A DNA stretch of 64,000 bases, taken from contig JANBVO010000027.1 of NCBI GenBank assembly GCA_030052745.1, positions 1-64,000 on the forward strand, given 5' to 3'. The position numbers were made by a program, and so were the translations under genes. The notes under the pieces are model-generated. The model saw nothing but the letters and a program-made list of their open reading frames with translations, searched no databases and was not told the origin of the DNA. This DNA is from Pleurostoma richardsiae (Eukaryota; Ascomycota; Sordariomycetes; Calosphaeriales; Pleurostomataceae). This document shows, piece by piece, positions 45,796 to 57,589 of this stretch (positions are counted from its first letter, which is position 1; the number at the start of each line of letters is the position of its first letter).

Positions 45796-46377
45796 CGAGC
45801 CGGTCACAGCAGAGATAGAGAGAGCGAGCGAGAGAGAAGCGCCGGGTCAGGAGAATGAAATGAATTACCACATGTATTTGGTTCTGCCTTGCCGGCACGT
45901 ACTCGTGCTCCGTCCCTCCTGGCCCGGTCTGGCCTCGCTGCCTCCCTCTCTGACTGTCTGCGCGCTCTGCCCTCTGGCTGCGTGTGTGCTCCTGTCCCTC
46001 CTGTCCTCTTCTGGACTCCTCCGCCGCCTCCGTCTCGCACCCCGTCAAAGAGATGGGCCAAACGGGCCAAATGGCTCGACTGCTCTGTGAAAGAATGGAG
46101 CGGGATCGTCTGATGTGGTCTGATTTTGAGCCCGAGTCGTCCAGAGCCCGCCCGCGCTGATTGGCCGGGGCCGGGGGTGTGGGCTGGAACACCCCTCCTC
46201 CGCCTGCTCCGTGTACCAACGTACCCCTGCGCCGCGCGCCGCCGCCCCCCATTTCTCGAAGCACAAAACCGCCGCTAAAACCATCTGTCAGGCGAGCTGC
46301 CCGGCTGCCGGTGGGGCGAGGCCGTCTCGTACCACGCCGTCGTCAGACTCGCACCCTTCACCCTCACCCTCAGACTC

Positions 46378-46472
46378 ACATGCACCCACAGATACCCAGA
46401 CACTTCAGACACACGCAGACACATGCGCGCAGACACATTACATATGTGTGCAGGCACATGTGCAGGGTACGT
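46378..46472. repeat. CA/CAGACACA-rich degenerate repeat with small palindromes
   Basis: Repeated CAGACAC and ACACA words on the plus strand, followed by the perfect palindromes ACATATGT and GCACATGTGC (46454-46463). Simple-sequence DNA; no coding function seen. Confidence 0.6.
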
Positions 46473-48360
46473 ACATACAGTACAGTAACCTCACGGTGGT
46501 ATCTCAAGAGGAGACCTCAGCCTGATCCCGAACCGCTCTCTCCATCTTGATGCTGCCCTGTAGGTGCTCCTCCATACATACATCACTCTGACAGCCCGGC
46601 AACGTGGGAATCGCCGCGCCGTGGACTCTGTACTGCTACCTTACTACCACCACTGTGGTCTACCTTCTTACTGTACCTCCGGCCAGTCCGGGTTAAGCTT
46701 GTCAAACCCTCTCTCCTCAAGAGTGGGAGGCGGCAACGAACTGCTGCTGTGTGTGCCAGCCAGCCGGTGTGGGGTTGCACCCATCAACACCAGACCAGGC
46801 CCTCAGGTAACACGGCAACGGCTGCGCAGTCACCCAGCCAGTCATCCAAGGTTTGCACCGCTCGCTCGGCAAGGCTGATGTTGGCGTTGGCGTCTGAAAA
46901 GAGAGTTGCCCCCAACAAACCTTCCCTAACCCTACAAGTACGAGAAACCCTGGCGCCACTTCCACGTCTTCCCATGTGCCGATACCGTGATCGAGCGTGA
47001 GGTCTGCATGTGCCACTGCCGGGAGATTCTTCACCCTGATCCCGAGACAACGCCGCCGATAAGATAGCATCGCACGATTATTATGACGGGACTGGCGCCT
47101 CTCCTCCCACTCTTCGGTAATGATGGCATCGACATCAACCCAGCTCCCCCTCCAGCGAACCCTAACCAGCACCGCCTGCCTGTTGCTGCCCAGCAGGGCC
47201 TGTCGCATGTCATACCTGACAAATGATTAGACGCCCGCTTCCGTCCCCCTCCTACCCCACCGCGTGGTACGATTCCGTGGCTGTTCATTGCTGACCTTTG
47301 CGTCGTTGGTCGACGAAAGAGGCAATCCCAGGATCCTCCGGATGCACAAGAGCCCATCCGGCCCAAATCCGGATGTACTTCACCTCCGATTCGAGCTTCA
47401 CCGACTGTCCAAGGCGGAGAAGGCCTTTGTCGGACGAGGCAGGCTTTGGGAGCCGTCGGCTCGGGCGTCTGGCAGACTTGCGCGACCAAAACCCCAGGCA
47501 TGATCCCCAATTTCCCCCCTTTCCATGGAGGTCCAGCTTGGCGATCTGCATTTCTGCGCCCCCCGGAAGGCCGCATAGCTCGCCTGGCCCGTGGGGTCGC
47601 CGCAGACGAACGATCAGAGGGCCGGCCGGCAGCTGTCAAGTCTTTACGATGGGGAAAACAGCTCATACACGTGTATTATCTGCCGTCTAGCCCGAGATGG
47701 GCGAGATGAGCATCAGGTGCTTCGTCACTTTGGTGGAGATGGCCTTGTCATTCTCGCCTGATGCCTCTATCCTTGACCCCTGAATTCCGTTCAGTCGGGT
47801 CGGAACGTCACGGCATCTACAGTGTAGCATGCCGAGGGTAGTGTGCTCTAGTCCCTTTGAGGGCATAGCTTCTGGCCCAAGGGACAACTGGCTGTCAGCC
47901 TGCCACTCCTGTTTGGTCTCGGTATCGTCACTGCTTGTGGAAGAGATAGGGCTGAGTGGCTGCTTCAATATAGATTAGTGTTTTGGATGCTATAGCCAAG
48001 TGGCTATAATGCACCCAAGGCAGTGGTTCACTTTGAGGTCAGGGGGCTTCTTTCTCGACGGTTATGACAAGTCAACTTGTTGTTCCTGTGGCCTGGTAAT
48101 GCATTCACGGCGAGAAAATGGTTTGGGCAACGCAAACTCCATTGAACTATCCTGAAGTCAAGCAAATGATAGAAACTCGCAACCTACCTCTCCCACCTCT
48201 TGCCCTCTACCGTGCTCCTGTGAATATCCCAAGAGTGACACTGCCGGCAACCCAGTCGCTCATTGCTACTCGTAGACTAGCCTTCCGGTCTCCTGCAGTC
48301 CCAGCCTCTCAGGGGCTGGACTTCTTTGTCCTGCAGGTTCCGCGATGGAAGGAGAGTGAA

Positions 48361-48915
48361 TCAGGGGCTAGACGAGCCATTCCCCTGAAACGGCTCGCTC
48401 TCCTCGTCGTCACTAAAGTCGCCATAGCTTAGCTCGCTGTCAAAGAGGTCGATGTCGCCCAGCCAGTCACTCATCTCTTCGTCGTCCCAGTCTTCCTCGC
48501 TCCACTGGTCGTCGCTCTCACTGCCACCGGGATAGCTATCATCGGACTGACCTTTTTCCTGGAGTCCAGCGAGGAGGCGCAGGCGCTGCGCGCAGTGCTC
48601 CTTCCTGGCCTTTCTGTAGGCCTTCCCGGCCTTCTTCTTGCCCTTATTGGGCCGCCCCTCGAGACCGGCGCTGGAGTTCTCCCGCTCGTTCTCGGCGACA
48701 TGGTCGGGGAGAGCGTCCCACTGGAGACCATCGGCAGGCACACGGACGACCGGCTCAGGAGCGTCCAGCCCGGCGGGAGCGTGGTGCTCTTTGTTCTCGG
48801 GCTGGGAGCTGGTGGCTTCCCCTGAGCGGCTGGCCAGTCCCTGATCGTGGTGGGCCGAGGAGCGGGAAGAGGAGTTTCCCTTGTTGTTCTTGTTGCCCTC
48901 CATGGTGTCCTCCAT
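48361..48915 (-). CDS. Small acidic hypothetical protein
   Basis: One exon, 184 residues, no family recognised. The N-terminus is hydrophilic (MEDTMEGNKNNKGNSSSRSS). A basic lysine/arginine segment (GRPNKGKKKAGKAYRKARKE) lies at about residues 86-107. The last 60 residues are strongly acidic with several tryptophans (DDQWSEEDWDDEEMSDWLGD). The charge layout suggests a nuclear or nucleic-acid/histone-associated protein, which is speculation. Support for it being a gene: a clean frame with natural composition, and TATAAAG on the minus strand at 49076-49082, about 160 bp upstream. No splice sites are needed. It could still be a chance frame. Confidence 0.55.
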   Translation of the reverse strand: MEDTMEGNKNNKGNSSSRSSAHHDQGLASRSGEATSSQPENKEHHAPAGLDAPEPVVRVPADGLQWDALPDHVAENERENSSAGLEGRPNKGKKKAGKAYRKARKEHCAQRLRLLAGLQEKGQSDDSYPGGSESDDQWSEEDWDDEEMSDWLGDIDLFDSELSYGDFSDDEESEPFQGNGSSSP

Positions 48916-50047
48916 GGTGAAGATTGACTTAAGGATGGCGTGTGTTGAAGAGATTGTGCGAAGTGCTGCTAACTAGGCTGTGGTGTTCCGATTGATATGG
49001 GTAAGAATCTTCCTGGTAGATGGAGAGATGTCTGGCCAGAGCAAGAAGACAGAGACAGAAGCATCATCACCTACTCTTTATACTCGATCTATCCGGCTTC
49101 CAATACGCCTTGGAGGCCCTTGGATTCCATTGTGCAGTAGACAACCGTCTCGAGTGCGGAAAGATTCAGGCTTGAACCGCCCTGTTGACTCCAAGGACCT
49201 GGCTGTTTTGCGGACAACAGGCGCTCTCTTGAAAGACTCGCGTCTCTTTGAGCTTGAACATTGCCTTTATCGAGCGGCGAGGCGCTGTTTCGAATGTCGC
49301 TGTCACACGGCTGTGAAGTGGTCGAGTTTTGACTGCTCTGGTGGCTTCCCCTGGGGCAGTGCTAACGGGCCCGGGGAGTGTCCAGCCAAAGAGAATCACT
49401 GGAGACTTGAGAGAGTCTTCGAGAACTCGCTCTGAAGAAACTACTTATAGAATTATCCTTCATAGTTGACAATACCGATCATAGAACCGCCGCGTTGCTC
49501 CCGGTCTCCGGCCGGGAACGGCTGATATGATCGGGCGGCTCTGCCGACAACAAAGGGGCTTCAGTGATGGCCGCTGACCGTACCCAACATACTATTAACG
49601 CATTCACATAATTATTCGCCGAGAACAATTCCATTGCTTACTACCTAATCTGAGAATTACGCTCTAGAGAGACCACTGAGCAACTGCTGCCATCGATTGC
49701 TTCGGACATCGAACGTTCGTTAGTCCCTGGGACAACAAGCAGCTCAATAGGGATACACCAGTAATAGCGTGTTGGCCACACAGTAAAGCGGATTCAGACC
49801 TATAATTGTAGCTCTGGCCGTCTAGGAGTGATATAACATCGGTGATCGGAGCGAGCTAGAACATAACACTTTGCGTATGTGTGATTTCATATACGTGTTT
49901 GTATACTCTTTGAGCTTTTTCAGGAGCGATCATATTAGGCATCAATTCAGATTCCAGCCAGGAGCATAGAAATCGGCTACAATCTTTCCAAGTAGGACAT
50001 TACACACTGAATAAGGGGTATCATGAAGGTCTCGGCCGCTCTGGTGC
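48916..50047. other. Intergenic region
   Basis: About 1.1 kb between the start of the acidic protein and the stop of the next minus-strand gene. The 49440-49980 part is A/T-rich. Apart from the TATAAAG at 49076-49082 (minus strand) nothing stands out. Confidence 0.5.
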
Positions 50048-50972
50048 CTAAAGAAGCACCGCAACAGCGATGCTGACGAGGCACAGCCAGTGCGCTCCCC
50101 CGCGCCAGTCCAGGGTGCCAGCACCGCCCAGCCCCTGGCCCTCCTTGCCCTGCGGCGTCACCTGGATCTGCGTCGAGTCGCCGGGCGCGAACAGGACGCC
50201 GACGCTGTCGGCGGCGGTCGCGTTGATCTGCTCCGGGGTCAGCAGCGGGTTGTCCAGCGAGTCGCAGGGCGGCCGGTCGAGCGAGGACGGGATGCTGTTG
50301 GTCACGGAGATGGGCAGGTCGAAGATGGTGTAGTGCTCGTCTCCGTTGAGGCGGAAGTTCTGCCGTATCGAGATCTGGGCGCGCGCGTTAGCCCCATGGT
50401 CTGTCTCCCCACATCTGCCTTGAACGGGCTGGCAATGGCAGATGGCTCGCGGCTCGGGGCTTACATTGTAGACTCCACGGTCGCTGTTGGCGGTAGAAGG
50501 CTGTCCGTCTCCGACCAGACAGTCGGGCCATGTCCACTTGACGTGCTTGACCGTGCTCCCGGGCTCCTGAGCCATGATGTCGCCGAGACTGGCGTTGTTC
50601 GCCGTCGCGGTGCCATTGGAGATGGTGAAGTTCCTGTTCGTGTCGTAGCTGTACAGAAATATGGTGATGTTGTGTATGATGCTCGGGCTGTCAGGGGCGA
50701 TGGGCGGCAGCGGCAGCTTGCCGTCGGCAGAGACGTCAAGGGCCACTTCGATGGTGTCTACGGCACGGTTAGGGACTCGCCCGCAGGAGAACCGGGTAAG
50801 GGGCGCCGGGAGACAGACCTCCGCCCAGCGGCGTTCCCGGCTGGGGCGCATCAACGATGGCAAACCCGGGAGTGAAGATCTGGCCGTTGGATACCGTGAA
50901 GTTGGTCTGTGTAGCAGCCTGGCTGACAAGCAACGCCAGCACCAGGCTCTTGAACAGCCGTAACGAGTCCAT
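50048..50972 (-). CDS. Secreted, probably GPI-anchored protein of unknown function
   Basis: Three exons: 50819-50972, 50465-50757 and 50048-50374; introns 61 and 90 nt, both in phase. The product is 257 residues. The signal peptide is MDSLRLFKSLVLALLVSQAATQ. The mature part begins TNFTVSNGQIFTPGFAIVDA, then PQPGTPLGGDTIEVALDVSADG. Several N-glycosylation sequons (NFT, NIT, NGT, NAS) follow, and a cysteine pair lies near residue 195. The C-terminus is hydrophobic (HWLCLVSIAVAVLL) after a small-residue stretch, as in a GPI signal. The layout is that of a conserved fungal surface protein, but I cannot name a family. The intron choice is supported by the restored, protein-like junctions. Function is unknown. 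Confidence 0.82.
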
Positions 50973-51737
50973 TTAGGCAAAAAGCTGTCTCGCAACGGAC
51001 GGCTGGCAGAGGGACCAGGTCAGAAAAGAGAAAAGGGTGGGAACAACGCCAGCATTGTTATGCGGGAGAGACACGGGTATTTAGCCAGCGAAGCGGAAAC
51101 GGCGTCATTGGAGAGGAGCCCTGATGAGAAGAACCAAGAAATGAATTATTTCTGGCCAGGGAAAACCGAGAGAAATGATCTCTTGGTGTGAGGCGGAAAT
51201 TGCAGATCTAGACTAGGATTTCGACTCCTTGAAGCCGGTACCTAAAGCGCCATGGCTCCGTTCCCTAATAAGCTTACTTGGGCTTATGCGAGGCTAGAAC
51301 GGGTGACACAATTATCGGCATCTTTTGTGCTTTCAGACGCGAAGAAAGCACTCCTTTTTCGCGCTGCCACTGGAGAGCGCGTGAGGAAAGACATCATCAC
51401 GGCATTAGTTGAGCCCAGGCCAGGAACGGCAATGCTCTCCAGTAAGGAAGCCAAGCACGTAGCATTGATACCCGTCGTCTTAAGATGCTACCATCGTCTG
51501 GCCGGAAGTCTGGGAAGGCTGCTTGTGACGTGCAGTGATGCAAGCGACGTTTCACTTTTACAGCGGGGAGGTGTGGGAAGTGTGGGAGGAGAAGCCAGGG
51601 GTTCTGTCACCAATGACAGGAACTGGTCGACGCTCACCCCCTTGTCAGTTCGGCGCCAGCCGGCACGCTGGGCCGGTCGACGCCAGCTAGGACGCACGCA
51701 CAGACCGGCTCTAATCCAACGACAACTGACTGTATTA
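50973..51737. other. Intergenic region
   Basis: About 765 bp between the GPI-type gene start and the end of the unresolved gene. A 198-codon plus-strand frame starting at 51252 has no family signal or convincing composition, so I do not call it. Confidence 0.45.
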
Positions 51738-52465
51738 TCAGTCTCCCTCTTGCCAGAAAGTAACATTCCACCGTGTCTTCACCCCATCCTGAATCCCAAG
51801 CACGTCGTAGGACTTTGTTCTAGCCATATCCCAGGTGTTGACCTGTGAATACGGCGTCCTGTCGCCAACGGCGCCGTGCGTGACGACGTGGTTGAGTAGG
51901 GGGCTCCTGGCGGTCCGTTGGAAGTGTTGGAGGTCGTTCGCGTACTCGGGCTTGAGGCCATACTTTGCGTTGTTAGAAAAAGGGGGTGACAGACTGCATG
52001 GCCGTCAATAGTAATCAGCGGTTGAAGTAGCAAAGTAGCTGCCTCTGCTTCCATACAGCACTTGTCATCCTACTCGGTCGGCAGCCCGTCTATGTCCAGC
52101 CCCAAGCCCGAGGGCGGCGATTTGAGACTCTGCTTGACAAGGAGCCGCCGGTGCCGAAAGGAGATGGTCCGGTCGAGTTCGCCGTTAGCCGAGAATGGGG
52201 CCGGCTTCCGACATAGGACGACTCGTCCGGGACAGACACGCCGGCTCGAGATTATGGCAGTTCCCATCAATGTCATCGAATGAATCGGTGTAGCCTTGAA
52301 GAACAAAATGGAAGCATGAAAGTACACACCATGAGGACGTAGTAGCTTGTGAATTCCCAGCTTTCCTTGACACGCAAGAGGACCCCCGTCTCCTGGGATT
52401 CGAAGCGAGTTACCTACCTGTATTGGAACTTCCGTTTCCAGGCCATCTTCCTCCACGTATTGTAG
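51738..52465 (-). CDS. C-terminal exons of an unrecognised spliced gene or gene relic
   Basis: A terminal exon 51738-51993 and a preceding open stretch 52074-52465 fit together in phase across an 80-nt intron (donor GTAGG, acceptor CATGCAG). The acceptor at 52466 has a good branch site (GCTAAC) 18 nt upstream. Terminal-exon residues include KYGLKPEYANDLQHFQ, SPLLNHVVTHG and the end RWNVTFWQEGD, with G/C-rich third positions. The preceding exon ends RHRRLLVKQSLKSPPSGLGL. I recognise no family. Further coding-like patches lie upstream on the same strand (about 52636-52722 and 52800-52932), but no complete model from an ATG could be built. Either a multi-exon gene whose 5' part I cannot resolve, or a decaying copy. 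Confidence 0.42.
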
Positions 52466-54609
52466 CTAACGTAGGTTGGTTAGCATCGCGACTTGACAAA
52501 GGAAGTCTCGATCTGAACCGTGCGGTTGACAAGTAGTACGATCGTAACTGTATCCTTAGAACATGCATCGTTGTTGTCTTGATCCTGATGTCTGTTGCTC
52601 TTTCCTGACCACAGTAGTCCTACATTTTTACGACACTGGCATCAAGCACTCTCCCTGGGATAGAACCTTCCTTCCTCGGCACGCAGACAGTCTGCGTCGT
52701 CAACCAGACGTGGCCTGGCTCTCCGACTTCAGTATATAAACTGCTTTGCCCCCGGATTCCTCTTGTTTCTTCTCTCCTCTCTCCTCTCTTCACAGGTAAG
52801 TCTTAGCAAGCCTTCCCACCCCCAGAACGCATTCGCCTGCTGTTTCTGGGCGTCGTAGGGATAATGGCCGGCCTGCATCGTCGTATGCTGCACCGGCCCC
52901 CAATGACGGCGTCCCACCCAGAAATTCGTCATTTTACACAGATCAACCGTTTGGCGTCGTGAGTCTGCCCATGCTCTGGCCCCTTTCCTCTATGGCCAGT
53001 AGCACCGGTCTTTGCACCGACATCCGTAGGAGCCTCAGATACTCTCTGGGACAGAGGTACCCTGTAAGTTAGATAGCATGCCAGTTCTCAGAAAGCTTAT
53101 GTCAAAGTCGTGCCACTTTCGAGCCACGGTAAAGTGCAATGTACAGATCAGGACGTCATGCAGATACTAGAAACTGGCCCGACTCAGACTCTGCGGCCGT
53201 TGGTTTCTGCCAACAGCTCGACGATGTAGCCGGCATTATCGATACCATGGTTGAGACCTAGTGTGTAATCAGCACAACGCCGCGAGTTCGGGTTCAAGGC
53301 TCAAGGCTTATTCGGCGTTTACCTAATGGGTTGGTTGGCTGTCGCTTAAAAGGCTGGTCCTCCCCGCGACCTGCCCACCTTGATCGTGTACTTCTCTGAT
53401 CAACTTCATAATCTCTAGAGACATTGCTGGGTGGGACACCGTCATTACTCACTGAACGCTTGCCCCCCTTGAAAGGCAAGCACAAAGTCCGTCGCTGACG
53501 GTCCAACCTGAGCAATGGTGACATTCCGACCTGAGCTCACTTGGTCAACGCCAAACCCCCAAGTTGCCGACATGCTCCTACCCACGCCTTCCAAAGCGAG
53601 TGCTAGAAGGAGCTGGCTTACAACAAGTCAGCCTGATGGAGTTGATGTTACAGGAGTTATGCCTGGTACTGCCACCACTCACCTCTCCCCTTCTCTACGT
53701 AGGTAATAGGTACCTTATTAAAACAGAAAGAAGATATTTGAGGCGATACCATGCAAAATAAACTTGGGGGTGTGGTCTCTCATTCATCAAGCCCTCGCTA
53801 GCTCATCACGTCTTCACATTCAAACCGGTCTGTCGTACAGCCTCTCCATCTACACTGCTCTTTCGACAAGCTTTGGCCTCTCCGTTCGCTTTACGGATGC
53901 CATACACCGCCCCATTCCCAGAGCCTTTGGCTCCCGTACATGACACGCTTAGTTCTGCTTCGTGGTTTTCCGCCGCCTCGCTTGTAGGCTTCGAGTCTCC
54001 GCGTATGTTTCCACGCTCAAAATTCGAGAATTATTGTAGCGGCACGTGTCGAGACCACTCAGATAAGGTATTACTGTATACACAGTAAGGTAATTGAAGG
54101 CACTACCTAATTAGAGCACGCCCACTCCGTGGATCTGGAGAAGTACACCTGAATCAGTCAGCTTAGCCGATTGCGCATTTTAGCGGGGCTGTTTGGCGGC
54201 TGCTGGAACCGGCAATCTCAGGCAGCGAAAATCGACAGCTCACACAGCGACAATACGCTTTTTTTGTTGTGATACTGTAGTAAGGCGCGAGCGCTCTTGC
54301 TAAGTAGACCTTCGATTGAGACCGACTGCTCTGAGTAGATAGTACTCACCCAACGGTCTAGTACACTATCGACCAGACTGGGACTTGGCTGCTACTCCGT
54401 ACTAAATATCCTGAGAATCCACTGCTTTGGCCGGCTTTCACTTATCAAGCGGTGGAACCCCCCCATCGGCCAAGGCGAGCCTCGGGGCCGGCCGGTGTTG
54501 ATACTCAGACACCGCCTCGGACTCACCTGAAGTTACCTCTCTGTGACTTTCCTTGGTTGGCAACCCACAAATAGGACACGGCTTGCAACCCGCGGATCTC
54601 CCACCCAGC
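52466..54609. other. Gene-poor interval with a plus-strand core promoter
   Basis: About 2.1 kb before the pseudouridine gene. It holds the TATATAAA at 52733-52740 with a following pyrimidine tract and splice-donor-like CACAG-GTAAG (to about 52800). A 32-codon frame follows (52864-52962). The 53000-54500 part is more A/T-rich and shows no gene. Confidence 0.45.
52733..52740 (+). promoter_or_regulatory. TATA box (TATATAAA) with pyrimidine tract
   Basis: A strong TATA element followed 20-55 bp later by a dense CT tract (TTCTTCTCTCCTCTC). This is the usual layout of a fungal core promoter, but no recognised plus-strand gene follows directly. Confidence 0.45.
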
Positions 54610-57339
54610 ATGACACTCTCAGGGCAAGCATTACGCCTGACGAGGCAATCACGTCCGAGTGTCCGATCCTTGGCAATCAGCTCAGCACACCCCAACAACT
54701 CGTCGTGGCAATGCTCAGCGGCCCAAGGTCGTCGCGCATCGCACCTGCGGCGCTCGTTCTACTCTACAAAGCATGGCGCACCGCCACCGTCTGGCCTGGC
54801 GGCGGTCCTTCAAGTGTCCGAGGAGGTCGCCGACGCTGTCGCTACTAATAAGCCCGTGGTTGCGCTAGAGTCGACCATCTACACCCACGGAGCGCTGGGA
54901 AAAGAACTACCGGCGTACCTTGAATCTGTCGTCCGTCAACATGGCGGCATCCCCGCTACTATCGGCGTCCTGGACGGCATACCGAGGGTCGGCCTGACGC
55001 CCGCGGAAATCGAGCGTATGGTGCATGAAGGAGCCCGCAAGGTGTCCAGGCGAGACTTGGCCTATATTGTCGGCACGGTAAGCTCTGCTTCTCAAGTTTC
55101 ACTCTGTTCCCCAGACCGCGAGCCCTCGGGCGAGCAACTGTGGTCTGCGTCGATCATAACTAAAGCCGCACCAGGGCATGACCGGACGTAAAGTCCACGG
55201 TGGTACCACTATTTCAGGCACCATGGTCCTCTCCAGATTGGCTGGAATCCGCGTCTTCGGCACTGGCGGCCTTGGGGGCGTCCACCGTGGCGGCCAGGAC
55301 TCCATGGACGTCTCGGCAGACCTCACCGAGCTGGGCAGGACTCGGGTCGCCGTCGTGAGCAGCGGCTGCAAGGGATTCCTCGACATCGCGAGGACTCTCG
55401 AGTTCCTCGAGACTCAGGGCGTCCTAGTGGGCACCTTTGCCGACGGCAGAACCGGAAATGTTGACTTCCCCGCCTTCTGGGCGAGAGACAGCGGCATCAA
55501 GAGCCCCTTCGTGGTGCCAGACGAGAAGCAGGCGGCCGCCATGATCCTGGCGCAAGAACAGCTCGGCATCGAGACTGGCATGCTCTTTGCGAACCCGATC
55601 GCCGAGGAGCATGGCATCCCCAAGAGGGACATGGAGAAAGTTATCAGCATTGCCCTGCGCGAGGCGGACGAGAAGGGCATTGCCGGGAGCGCGAACACGC
55701 CGTTTATTCTGAAGAGGATCGCAGAGCTCACTCATGGCAAAACCGTCCCGGCGAACAAGGAACTAGTGCGGGCAAACGTCGCTCGCGCTACGCGAGTCGC
55801 TGTTGAGCTCTCAAAGCTTCAGTCCACAGGTACCGCAGCTGATGATGTCCGGTGAGACGCTTCTGTCTGGTTTTCCTGCGTGTACGTAGTACCTAATGCC
55901 AGAAGCAAATAGCACAGCTACATATTTTCCTCCTCGCCCTAAATCCGAAAGCAGTTCTACAGTTGTCAAGAAGACAGAGCAGGTGAGATGAGCATTTCTT
56001 GTACCCGCCGCATGAGCAGCCGCTTCACTTGCCACAGAGTCTATATTGTCATATATGCTGACTATCTCAGGCGTCAGCCTCTCAGGTAGACATACTAGTT
56101 GCTGGCTCCGTGGCCGTTGACCTGAGTTGTGACTATGCGGGAGACGCATCTGCCGGTGCCATATCAGTGTCCCCAAAGCTGCATACGTCAAACCCTGCGA
56201 CGATTACCCAGACTGTAGGTGGAGTTGGGCACAATGTTGCCCTTGCCGCCCACAGGGCCAACTACAAGTCGAAAGTACGGCTATGTAGCATGGTCGGCGA
56301 CGACATGTAAGTGGCCCCTTATCATCACACAGTACGCGCGGATCGGCTGAGTATCGTCAGTGCTGGTGCGAGCATTCTGTCTTCACTGGAGTCTTCCGGC
56401 CTAGATACGTCCTACATCCGCCAGCTGGGCCATGAGTATCACTCGGCGCGAACAGCACAGTACATTGCAGTGAATGACGCAGACAAGAACCTGATGGTGG
56501 CCATGGCGGACATGGCCATCCTGACGAGCCACTCCTTCCCGTCGTACTGGACATCGGCAGTCGCGGCAGCGAAGCCCAAATGGCTCGTCGTCGACGGGAA
56601 CTGGAGCGAGCAGGACATACAGACGTGGCTGCGCGCAGGCCGGAAGAACCACTCCAGGATCGCGTTCGAGCCCGTCTCTACCGTCAAGGCGGCTAGGCTG
56701 TTCCCCAAGACCCACGACGACGGCTTCCAGGTGTTCCCCCACGCGCGCGTCGAACTCGCCACACCGAACCAGTACGAGCTGGCCGCAATGTACGCCGCGG
56801 CCAAGGAGCACGGATACTTTGACGCCTCGCGTTGGTTCGAGGTCGTCGACTCCTTCGGCATGCGCGGCGCCCGCGACCGGTTCGTCAGGCTCACCTCGAG
56901 CGCCATGACGGACGCCGGCATCCCCATCCAGAGCATCCAGCTGCTGCCGTACATACCGACCATCATCACCAAGATGGGGGCCAACGGGGCGCTGCTCACC
57001 ATGACGCTGGGCAGGGAGGACCCGCGGCTGTACAGCGCCGAGCACGAGCGCTACATTCTGGCGCGGGGCACGGGCGACAACCCGCACGTCGGCGGGGTGT
57101 ACATGAGGCTGTTCCCGCCCGCGGAGAAGGTGACGGACGTCGTGTCGGTCAACGGAGTCGGCGACACGTTCCTGGGCACGCTGGTTGCGGGGCTGGCGCA
57201 GGGCGGGAAGGTGGAGGATCTGGTCAACGTCGCGCAGAAGGCTGCTGTGCTCACGCTACGGAGCCATCATTCCGTCAGCCACGACTTGGGGGTGCTGCGG
57301 AGTGAGCTCCTGCAGGCTGCGGGGGCCTCTGATGTATGA
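54610..57339 (+). CDS. Bifunctional pseudouridine-5'-phosphate glycosidase / pseudouridine kinase
   Basis: Five exons: 54610-55077, 55175-55829, 55903-55982, 56071-56306 and 56361-57339; introns 97, 73, 88 and 54 nt, all in phase. The product is 805 residues. The short exon 3 was placed using branch sites CTAAT and CTGAC in the flanking introns. The N-terminal region is Arg/Ser-rich (a possible mitochondrial presequence). Residues about 75-375 are the glycosidase (indigoidine synthase A-like): VVALESTIYTHG, VHGGTTISGTM, GTGGLGGVHRGG. A linker leads to a PfkB kinase at about 405-800: ILVAGSVAVDLSCD, TVGGVGHNVALAAH and catalytic NGVGDTFLGTLVAG. The kinase makes pseudouridine 5'-phosphate and the glycosidase splits it to uracil and ribose-5-phosphate, recycling RNA-derived pseudouridine. 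Bacteria encode the two as separate genes; the fusion is known in eukaryotes. Confidence 0.93.
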
Positions 57340-57589
57340 TACTTCTGGTTGCAGGAACAAAACTTGGGACTTTTCTCGTTGATGTATCTATTTGCCCGTG
57401 ATACTCTTAACAAGGCTGAATATAAAGTGGGTCTAAATATGGGACTCAATTTTCTTCCAATCATGAACATATTTGATAAGAAGCGATAAGATAAGGCTGA
57501 AGAGCAACAAAAAAATTTCGTGGAGACCCTGACTTCAGCCCACTAGCTGTTTTGTGATTCTCACCAATTGCTGTCACTCAAGCGACAAA

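Larger units (their letters stand above)
45189..48360. other. Long gene-poor interval
   Basis: About 3.2 kb upstream of the monooxygenase with no gene I can support. It contains a purine tract (45711-45795), a CA-rich stretch (46378-46472) and short frames only. One 47-codon plus-strand frame (47083-47226) has protein-like composition but no supporting context. Confidence 0.5.

Noticed and set aside
51252-51848. A 198-codon plus-strand frame
   Set aside because: Composition is not coding-like, no domain is visible, and its end overlaps the better-supported minus-strand terminal exon.
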